Shown: positions 58,589 to 64,000 of the stretch, one piece after another
Position numbering within the stretch: the first letter of the stretch is position 1
Layout of the letters: each line of letters begins with the position of its first letter
Origin: Solirubrobacter deserti
GTDB lineage: Bacteria > Actinomycetota > Thermoleophilia > Solirubrobacterales > Solirubrobacteraceae
Direction: 5' to 3'
Length of the DNA stretch: 64,000 nt
Assembly (NCBI RefSeq): GCF_003344625.1
Contig: NZ_QPKJ02000002.1
Coordinates: 1 to 64,000, forward strand
The notes under the pieces: model-generated
The model's input: only the letters and a program-made list of their open reading frames with translations
The model's database searches: none
Told to the model about the DNA's origin: nothing
Position numbers and translations under genes: made by a program

Positions 58589-59063
58589 CCCAGACGTCGG
58601 CGGCGTCCACGTCGCAGACGTCGAAGCCCGGGCCGCCGTCGATGAAGTCGGCGCCCGGCCCGCCCGCGAGCCGGTCGTTGCCGTTGCCGCCGGACAGCGA
58701 GTCGCTGCCGACGCCGCCGTTGAGCCGGTCGTGGCCCTCGCCGCCCTCGAGCTTGTCGTGGCCCTCCTCGCCGTTGAGGCAGTCGTTGTCGGCGTTGCCG
58801 TGGAGGAGGTCGTCGCCGCGCCCGCCGTTGAGGATGTCGTTGCCGCCGGCGCCCCACAGCTCGTCGTCGTTGTCCCAGCCGTTGATCAGGTCGTTGGACC
58901 CGAAGCCGGGGATGCTGTTGGGCAGGCCGTCGCCGTTGATCACGACCTGGACGGGGCCACACGGCGGCCACTCGGGCAACTCCTGGGCCTGGGCCTGTGC
59001 GGGCACGGCGACGGCCAGCGACAGTGACGTCACGAGGGCCGCGAGAACGATGCGATGCTGCAT
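58566..59063 (-). CDS. Secreted RTX (calcium-binding nonapeptide) protein
   Basis: 165 residues. Signal peptide 1-26. Nonapeptide repeats GGxGxDxLxG run from about residue 70 to 145 ([35 protein letters not shown]), a calcium-binding parallel beta-roll. [14 protein letters not shown] closes the repeat with one disulphide candidate. No enzymatic domain, so a structural or adhesive role. Confidence 0.88.
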   Translation of the reverse strand: MQHRIVLAALVTSLSLAVAVPAQAQAQELPEWPPCGPVQVVINGDGLPNSIPGFGSNDLINGWDNDDELWGAGGNDILNGGRGDDLLHGNADNDCLNGEEGHDKLEGGEGHDRLNGGVGSDSLSGGNGNDRLAGGPGADFIDGGPGFDVCDVDAADVWVNCEVLI

Positions 59064-59240
59064 GCCACACCTCCGGTGTGATGGGGGAGAGAGGTCTCAC
59101 CGCGCACGGTCCTGGAGCGAGCGCCCGCCAACCATGGGGGAACCCCCGGAAGCGACCGCGGGGTGTCACCTTGGGTCGACGGTTCGTATGAGCGCTGACG
59201 CGCCGCAATCCGCGGGCGGTGGGTCGGGTACGCGAACCCC

Positions 59241-59618
59241 ATGTCCGCAACGTCGAACCATCTGGTCGCCACCCGCGTGGCGATCACCCGTCACCAGCTC
59301 GGGGAGGTCCCCGTGCTCGAGGTCGGTGGTGAGCTGGATCTGTGGACGGCCCCAGAGCTTTGTTCCCGCATCGAGGAGTGCCTCGAGGCGTGCAATCAGG
59401 GGGTCGTCGTCGACCTCGCCCCGCTGCAGTTCTGCGATTCCACCGGCCTGCGCGCCCTCGCGGGCGTCGCTCAGGAGGCGCGCGTGGCGCAGACCCGATT
59501 GATCATGCTGCGCCCGTCCAAGAAGGGCGTGTGCCGTGCCTTCGAGCTCGCGGGAGCGAGCGAATTCCTGCCGCTCGTCGACGACGCCGAGGCGGCCCGC
59601 AAGCTGCTCAACGCCTGA
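59241..59618 (+). CDS. STAS-domain anti-sigma factor antagonist
   Basis: 125 residues. VPVLEVGGELDLWTAPEL and VVVDLAPLQFCDSTGLRALAGV with the phosphorylatable Ser of the CDSTGL motif; short C-terminal helix. Classic SpoIIAA/RsbV-like switch protein controlled by a kinase not in the window. Overlaps the Fur-family gene by 11 bp. Confidence 0.9.
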   Translation: MSATSNHLVATRVAITRHQLGEVPVLEVGGELDLWTAPELCSRIEECLEACNQGVVVDLAPLQFCDSTGLRALAGVAQEARVAQTRLIMLRPSKKGVCRAFELAGASEFLPLVDDAEAARKLLNA

Positions 59619-60048
59619 TGCAGTCGGGGCAGCGGCCGTGTAGGGGGAAGTGCGTGAAGCGCGCCTCGTAGCCGAACTGCTCCCGGATCACGGCGCGGAC
59701 GCGGTCCAGCTGGTCCGTGCCGGCCACCACCACCTTGCCGCAGCGCTCGCAGACGAGGAACTCGCGCTCGCCGTCGCCGAGCAGGCCGTACACGCTCGGG
59801 CCGTGCCCGATGTGCACGTGGCGGACGACGCCGAGCTCCTCGAGCTTCTCGAGGTTGCGGTAGACCGAGGTGAGGTCGAGCTTGCCGTCGGCGATCTGCT
59901 CGGCGGTGAGCAGCTCGTCGGCGGCGAACAGCGCCTCGAGCACCATCCGGCGCGGCGTGGTGAGGCGGCTGCCCGCGCGCCGGAGCGCGGCGGCGACGTC
60001 CTCGAGGTCGCGGAACGGCAGTGGCTCGCTGGGCGGTGCGAGGGTCAC
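59608..60048 (-). CDS. Fur-family metalloregulator (Nur/Zur-like)
   Basis: 146 residues from GTG 60048; the TTG at 60072 would start inside the palindrome and is less likely. Winged-helix DNA-binding part ([51 protein letters not shown]) and C-terminal dimer domain with Zn sites CERCGK and CPDC. Metal identity cannot be read directly, but the neighbouring nickel/cobalt transporter and the TTGCA-type palindrome favour a Nur-like nickel regulator over Fur or Zur. Confidence 0.85.
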   Translation of the reverse strand: MTLAPPSEPLPFRDLEDVAAALRRAGSRLTTPRRMVLEALFAADELLTAEQIADGKLDLTSVYRNLEKLEELGVVRHVHIGHGPSVYGLLGDGEREFLVCERCGKVVVAGTDQLDRVRAVIREQFGYEARFTHFPLHGRCPDCIRR

Positions 60049-60067
60049 GCGCCCATCGTACGAGTGC

Positions 60068-60088
60068 TGCAAGAATCCCGCTCTTGCA
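60068..60088. promoter_or_regulatory. Nur-like operator
   Basis: TGCAAGA-ATCCCGC-TCTTGCA, perfect 7-bp arms around 7 bp. It resembles the Streptomyces Nur box (tTGCaa-N5-ttGCAA). It lies between the divergent Fur-family gene and the CbiM gene, 33 bp before the latter. Confidence 0.75.
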
Positions 60089-60120
60089 AGTCACTCTCAG
60101 TAGCTGGAGATCGGGGCGTC

Positions 60121-61068
60121 GTGCACATCCCTGACGGCTTTCTCACCACGGAGGTCGCCGTCGCGTGCGCGCTGCCCGGGGCGGCCGCGGTCGGCGTGGC
60201 CCTCAGGCGCGCCGACGCCGACCTCGAGGAGCGCCGCGTCCCGCTGCTCGGCGTCACCGCCGCGTTCGTGTTCGCCGCGCAGATGCTCAACTTCCCGGTC
60301 GCGGGCGGGACCAGCGGGCACTTCATGGGCGCCGCGCTCGCGGCGATCCTGCTCGGCCCGTGGCTCGCCTGCCTCGTGCTGGCGGTCGTCCTGGGCGTGC
60401 AGGCGCTGCTGTTCGCCGACGGGGGGATCACCGCGCTCGGCGCGAACGCGCTCAACATGGGCGTGATCGGCGCGCTGCTCGTCGGCGGCCTGATGCACGG
60501 CGCCCGCCGGCTGTTCGGCGAAGGGCGGACGACGCTGCTGGCCGTGAGCGGCGCCGGCGCGTGGCTGGCCGTGATGGCCGGCGCGGCGGCGACGGCCGCG
60601 CAGCTCGCGCTCTCGGGCACGGTCCCGCTCGGCACCGTCATGCCGGCGATGCTCGGCGTGCACACGCTGATCGGCGTGGGGGAGGCGGTGGTGACCGTCG
60701 CCGCGGTGAGCGCCGTGCTGACCACGCGCCCGGACCTGATCGCGGCGGCTCCCGGTCTGCGCCCGATCGCGCTGCGGCGCGCGTTCGCCGTCCTCGCCCT
60801 CGCCGTGGCCGTCGGCCTGGCGACGGCCGCGTCCCCGTTCGCGTCCAGCCACCCCGACGGGCTCGAGCGGGTCGCGCAGGATGAGGGGTTCATCGAAGAC
60901 GGCCGGCTCGCCGCGATCCAACAGGACGCGCCGATCCCGGACTACGCGTTCCCGGAGGTCTCCGACGAGCGGATCGCGACCGGCTTGGCCGGCTTCACCG
61001 GCACGCTGCTCGTGTTCGGCGCCGGGTACGGGGTCGCGCGGCTCGCGCGCCGGCGCGCGGTGGCGTGA
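60121..61068 (+). CDS. CbiM/NikM nickel-cobalt transporter S-component with fused PDGLE domain
   Basis: 315 residues, GTG start giving an N-terminal Met-His-Ile-Pro-Asp-Gly. That start supplies the N-terminal amine and His2 that bind the metal in CbiM/NikM. About seven helices, including [19 protein letters not shown] and [16 protein letters not shown]. After ~235 residues a C-terminal PDGLE domain ([18 protein letters not shown] and a final helix) is fused, the part encoded separately as CbiN/NikN elsewhere. Substrate-specific subunit of the ECF transporter with the next two genes. Confidence 0.92.
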   Translation: MHIPDGFLTTEVAVACALPGAAAVGVALRRADADLEERRVPLLGVTAAFVFAAQMLNFPVAGGTSGHFMGAALAAILLGPWLACLVLAVVLGVQALLFADGGITALGANALNMGVIGALLVGGLMHGARRLFGEGRTTLLAVSGAGAWLAVMAGAAATAAQLALSGTVPLGTVMPAMLGVHTLIGVGEAVVTVAAVSAVLTTRPDLIAAAPGLRPIALRRAFAVLALAVAVGLATAASPFASSHPDGLERVAQDEGFIEDGRLAAIQQDAPIPDYAFPEVSDERIATGLAGFTGTLLVFGAGYGVARLARRRAVA

Positions 61069-61742
61069 AGCGCCCGCTGGACGCGGCGAGCGTCGCCGGG
61101 GACGCGCGCAGCCCGATCCACCGCCTGGACCCGCGCACGAAGGTCCTCGGCTTCGCGCTGATCACGCTCGTCGCGGTGACGGCGCGGACCTGGCCGGCGT
61201 GGGCCGCCTGCGCGGTGGCGCTCCTGCTCGTCGCCGTGGTCGCCCGCGTCCCGCCGGGCGTGGTCGCTCGGCGCGCGTTGATCGTCGTCGTGCCGGTGGC
61301 GCTCGTGGCGCTGTTCACGCCCAGCGCGGGCGTGAAGGCCGTGCTCGGCACGGTGTCCGCGGTGCTGCTCGGCGCCACCACGAGCTTCCCGGACGTGCTG
61401 CACGCGCTCGAGCGATTGCGCGTGCCGCGCGTGCTGATCCTGATCGCCGCGTTCATGTACCGCTACCTGTTCGTGATCGTGGGCGAGGTGAGGCGCATGC
61501 GCGCCGCGCTGCTCGCCCGCGGCTACGCGCCGCGCCACGCGCTTCAGGCGGCGGCGCTGGGGCGCGTCGCCACCTCGCTGTTCCTGCGCTCTTACGAGCG
61601 CGGTGAGCGCGTGCACCTGGCGATGCTCGCGCGCGGGTTCGAGCAGCGGATGCCCCGCCTGGGAGCGCTGGCCTTCACGCGGGCCGACGCGCTGTTCGCG
61701 TGCGCGCTGGTGCCCCTGCTCGCAGTCCGGCTGCTGGCGTGA
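61065..61742 (+). CDS. cbiQ: CbiQ/NikQ ECF transporter T-component
   Basis: 225 residues; start GTG overlaps the CbiM stop by 4 bp. [20 protein letters not shown] opens it; the coupling helices are [13 protein letters not shown] and [11 protein letters not shown], the two ARG signatures that grip the ATPase. About five helices. Part of the CbiM-Q-O operon. Confidence 0.92.
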   Translation: MKRPLDAASVAGDARSPIHRLDPRTKVLGFALITLVAVTARTWPAWAACAVALLLVAVVARVPPGVVARRALIVVVPVALVALFTPSAGVKAVLGTVSAVLLGATTSFPDVLHALERLRVPRVLILIAAFMYRYLFVIVGEVRRMRAALLARGYAPRHALQAAALGRVATSLFLRSYERGERVHLAMLARGFEQRMPRLGALAFTRADALFACALVPLLAVRLLA

Positions 61743-62449
61743 TCCGCGCCCGCGACCTGCGCTTCACCTACCCGAATGGCGTCGTCGGGCTCGACGGCGT
61801 GACCCTTGACGTCGCGGCCGGGGAACGGCTCGCCGTGCTCGGTCCCAACGGCGCCGGCAAGACGACGCTGATGCTCCACCTCAACGGGCTGCTGCGCGGC
61901 GGCGGCGGCGAGGTCACGGTGGACGGCGCGGACTCGCTGCGCCGCGCCGTGGGGCTCGTCTTCCAGGACCCGGACGATCAGCTGTTCATGCCGACCGTGC
62001 GTGAGGACGTCGCCTTCGGCCCGCTCAACCTCAAGCTGCCGGACGTGCACGACCGCGTCGACGCCGCCCTCGCCGCCGTGCGCATGCGCGACGTCGCCGA
62101 TCGCGCGCCGCACCAGCTCAGCCTCGGTCAGAAGCGCCGGGTGGCGATCGCGACCGTCCTGGCCATGGACCCGAGCGTGCTCGTGCTCGACGAGCCCTCC
62201 GCGAACCTCGATCCCCGCACCCGTCGCGAGCTGATGGAGCTGCTCCAGGAGCTCGACCGAACGCTGGTGATCGTCACCCACGACCTTCCGCTCGCCGCCC
62301 GCCTGTGCCCGCGCGCGGTGATCCTCTCCGCCGGCCGGATCGTCGCCGACGGCCCGTGCCTGGACCTGCTCGCGGACGTCGAGCTGCTCGCCGCGCACGA
62401 CCTCGAGCTGCCGGAGGGCTTCGACGTCTCAGCGCTGCGTCGCAGCTGA
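61739..62449 (+). CDS. cbiO: CbiO/NikO ECF transporter ATPase
   Basis: 236 residues; start GTG overlaps the CbiQ stop. Walker A GPNGAGKTTLML, Q-loop FQDPDDQLF, ABC signature HQLSLGQKRRVAIATVLAM, Walker B VLVLDEPSANLD and switch His ITVTHD-equivalent (VIVTHDLPLAARLC). Energises nickel or cobalt uptake. Overlaps the converging ROK gene by 21 bp. Confidence 0.93.
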   Translation: MIRARDLRFTYPNGVVGLDGVTLDVAAGERLAVLGPNGAGKTTLMLHLNGLLRGGGGEVTVDGADSLRRAVGLVFQDPDDQLFMPTVREDVAFGPLNLKLPDVHDRVDAALAAVRMRDVADRAPHQLSLGQKRRVAIATVLAMDPSVLVLDEPSANLDPRTRRELMELLQELDRTLVIVTHDLPLAARLCPRAVILSAGRIVADGPCLDLLADVELLAAHDLELPEGFDVSALRRS

Positions 62450-63475
62450 GACCACCGCGTCCCGGAGCTGCTCGAGCGCGGTCGCGCGCGCGGCGACCAG
62501 CTCGTCGCCGACCGTGGCGGGGCGCAACGGCACGTGGCGTGGCGCCTGCGCGAACGCGTGGGCGATCGGCTCGAGCCATGCGCGTCCCCACGGCCCGCCG
62601 ACGACCACGACTTCGGGGTCGGCGAGCGCGACGATCGCCGACAGCACGCCCGCGACGGCACCGGCCAGCGTCTCGTGTGCGTCGGACGCGAGCAGCTTCG
62701 GCACGTCGATGGCGGTGGATCGCGCGCGCCGCAGGCCGAGCGCGCCGAACACGTCGGTGAACCGCATCGCGGCGCCGTCCGGTCCGACGGTGACCACGTG
62801 CGCGATCTCGCCTGCCACCCCGGTGTGCCCGCGCCGCACCTCGCCGTCGCTGACCACGGCGCAGCCGAGGCCCTCGCCGAGGAACAGGTAGGCGAAGTCG
62901 CGCAGCGGCTCGGCCCGGGCCGCCCAATTGACGTCGTTGTCGACGGTGATCGGCCCGTCGACCAGCGGCGCGAGTGCGGCCGGCACGTCGAGCGCTCCGA
63001 GCTCCAGCGGGGCGTCGGGCAGCGCGACCAGCCGGCCCGTGTGGCGGTCGACCGGATCGGCGGCGCTCACGACGGCGAGCCGGAACGGCCCGTCGGCGAC
63101 CTCCTGCGCGGCGCCGTGCAGCTCGTCCGCGCCCGGCGCGGTGGCGCGGGCGACGATCTCGCCGTACACGTCAACCGCTTCCGCCACGACGCCCGTCGAC
63201 GCGAGGCTCGCGACCAGCGCCCGGCCCGACGCGGGCAGCGCGTAGTAGGTCCCGACGCGGCCGCGCCCCGTCGTGCGCTCGCCCGTGTCGACCACCGCGC
63301 CGGACGCGCTCAGTCGCTTCACGCTCTCGGAGATCGTCGGTTTCGACAGCCCGGTGGCGGCGGCGATCTCCGCCCTCGTCGCCCGCCGCTCGCGCATCAG
63401 CGTGCGCAGGACGTGCTCGTCCGACAGCGACCGCAGCAGCTCCAGGGACGGTTTCGTCGTCTCCACGACCCCCAT
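62429..63475 (-). CDS. ROK-family transcriptional repressor
   Basis: 348 residues. Winged helix (MRERRATRAEIAAATGLSKP, TISESVKRLSASGAVVD) followed by a ROK domain (ITVDNDVNWAARAE, FLGEGLGCAVVSDG, RGHTGVAGEIAHVV). The CxCGxxGC zinc motif of NagC/Mlc is not present, unlike in the ROK gene at 30890. Probably controls the divergent DUF1479 gene through the repeats between them. Confidence 0.88.
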   Translation of the reverse strand: MGVVETTKPSLELLRSLSDEHVLRTLMRERRATRAEIAAATGLSKPTISESVKRLSASGAVVDTGERTTGRGRVGTYYALPASGRALVASLASTGVVAEAVDVYGEIVARATAPGADELHGAAQEVADGPFRLAVVSAADPVDRHTGRLVALPDAPLELGALDVPAALAPLVDGPITVDNDVNWAARAEPLRDFAYLFLGEGLGCAVVSDGEVRRGHTGVAGEIAHVVTVGPDGAAMRFTDVFGALGLRRARSTAIDVPKLLASDAHETLAGAVAGVLSAIVALADPEVVVVGGPWGRAWLEPIAHAFAQAPRHVPLRPATVGDELVAARATALEQLRDAVVSAATQR

Positions 63476-63556
63476 TCTAGGAAGGACTCTTGCCTAAATG
63501 CTTCGACGATGCTACCTTGCAGTTCTAGTAAGTAGTCCTTTCCAAAGGAGAGACAA
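63476..63556. promoter_or_regulatory. Operator/promoter region between ROK and DUF1479 genes
   Basis: TTCTAG-(G)AAGGACT (63475-63488) and TTCTAGTAAGTAGT (63523-63536) form a direct repeat; GGAAGGACT at 63480 and AGTCCTTTCC at 63534 form a 9-of-10 inverted repeat. This AT-richer 80-bp gap is a likely ROK operator, with an AAAGGAGAG ribosome site for the DUF1479 gene at its end. Confidence 0.6.
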
Positions 63557-64000
63557 GTGTCCGCGACCGTCCAATCGCCCCCCCACTGGGAGTCCCCGCC
63601 CGACGACCTGAAGGCGGCCACGCGCGAGGTCAAGGCGGCGATCCGCGCTCGCATCGAGGCGTCCGGCAGGACGGTCGAAGCGGTCTGGGACGCGGTCACG
63701 GCGCGGCTCACCGTCGCCGTCGAGGGGATCGAGGCGGCCACCGCGCGCGGCGAGAACGTGTGGCCGGTGATCGAGTACGCCGACATCGCGAACGGCACGG
63801 TCACGCCGGAGCAGCTCGCGTACCTCAAGCAGCGCGGCTGCCTCGTCGTCCGCGGTCACTTCCCCCGCGAGCAGGCGCTGCGGTGGGATCAGGACATCGT
63901 CGACTATGTCGAGCGCAACCGGTTCTTCGAGCACTACCGCGGCCCGGGCGACGACTTCTTCGGCAGCGTCGGCTCCAAGCCTGAGATCTTCCCCGTCTAC
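63557..64000 (+). CDS. DUF1479 (YbiU-type) 2-oxoglutarate/Fe(II) oxygenase-like protein, partial
   Basis: The first 148 codons, cut by the window edge. GTG 63557 has an AAAGGAGAG ribosome site. The order NVWPVIEYADIANGTVTPEQ, CLVVRGHFPREQAL, YVERNRFFEHYRGPGDDFFG and GSVGSKPEIFPVY is that of the DUF1479 family (YbiU-like), predicted cupin-fold dioxygenases. Metal ligands lie beyond the edge. Divergent from a ROK repressor, suggesting induction by a sugar-like compound. Confidence 0.85.
   Translation, partial: MSATVQSPPHWESPPDDLKAATREVKAAIRARIEASGRTVEAVWDAVTARLTVAVEGIEAATARGENVWPVIEYADIANGTVTPEQLAYLKQRGCLVVRGHFPREQALRWDQDIVDYVERNRFFEHYRGPGDDFFGSVGSKPEIFPVY

Noticed and set aside
1..64000. tRNA, rRNA, CRISPR arrays, insertion sequences, riboswitches
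   Set aside because: None seen; no cloverleaf, regular spacer array, transposase motif or known riboswitch consensus was recognised by eye.

Overview
The window is a very GC-rich chromosomal segment with many GTG and TTG starts, short intergenic gaps, dense ECF sigma factors, secreted Thr/Pro-rich proteins and PQQ-type sugar-dehydrogenase-like secreted proteins. This suits an actinomycete, most likely a soil Thermoleophilia/Solirubrobacterales-type organism; that placement is inference from gene content, because no rRNA or other marker gene is present. No tRNA, rRNA, CRISPR array or insertion sequence was seen.

Bases 1-3957 differ from the rest. They have visibly lower GC and looser codon use, and carry short genes of accessory type: a stand-alone EF-Tu domain III-like protein, a DUF1871-like protein, an ADP-ribosyltransferase-like protein, two tiny proteins and a membrane pentapeptide-repeat protein. 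One copy of a ~23-bp motif sits in every intergenic gap up to 2171, always in the same orientation although the genes flip orientation. This looks like a gene-cassette array running off the left edge and is the most unusual feature of the window.

Bases 3958-32000 are ordinary accessory chromosome: a membrane hydrolase, sialidase-fold proteins and SnoaL-like proteins (3.9-8.8 kb); PRC-barrel/DUF2382 stress proteins (10.1-11.9 kb); an aminotransferase; a SigJ-like sigma factor facing an ABM protein; an Imm-5-like/DUF72 pair; methyltransferases, a secreted glycerophosphodiesterase and RidA proteins; an ECF sigma factor with its CU044_5270-type partner (21-22.6 kb); a patch of gene relics around a PLP trans-sulfuration enzyme (22.6-24.7 kb); a TetR/RidA operon with a perfect operator facing an MFS exporter; and a large LuxR (LAL) regulator facing a ROK regulator.

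Bases 32-40 kb hold secreted proteins: a 1111-residue ThuA plus glucose/sorbosone-dehydrogenase-like protein with a well-formed promoter, and a cupredoxin protein that shares its C-terminal domain. A TolB-like protein and a protein with an eCIS-type N-terminal motif follow. Bases 40-52 kb hold two more sigma factors (one fused to an anti-sigma-like zinc finger and a Thr/Pro-rich tail), a CMD peroxidase-like protein, transporters, an SDR, a cupin with an N-terminal frameshift, and a GGDEF/HD-GYP signalling protein. Bases 51-57.6 kb hold a protease-nuclease fusion and an operon with a Thg1-like 3'-5' polymerase, DUF418, PNPOx, VOC and CGNR genes. The right end has an aldo/keto reductase with its XRE regulator, an RTX-repeat protein, a STAS protein, a Fur-family regulator facing a CbiM-CbiQ-CbiO nickel/cobalt ECF transporter across a Nur-like palindrome, and a ROK repressor facing a DUF1479 oxygenase cut by the window edge.
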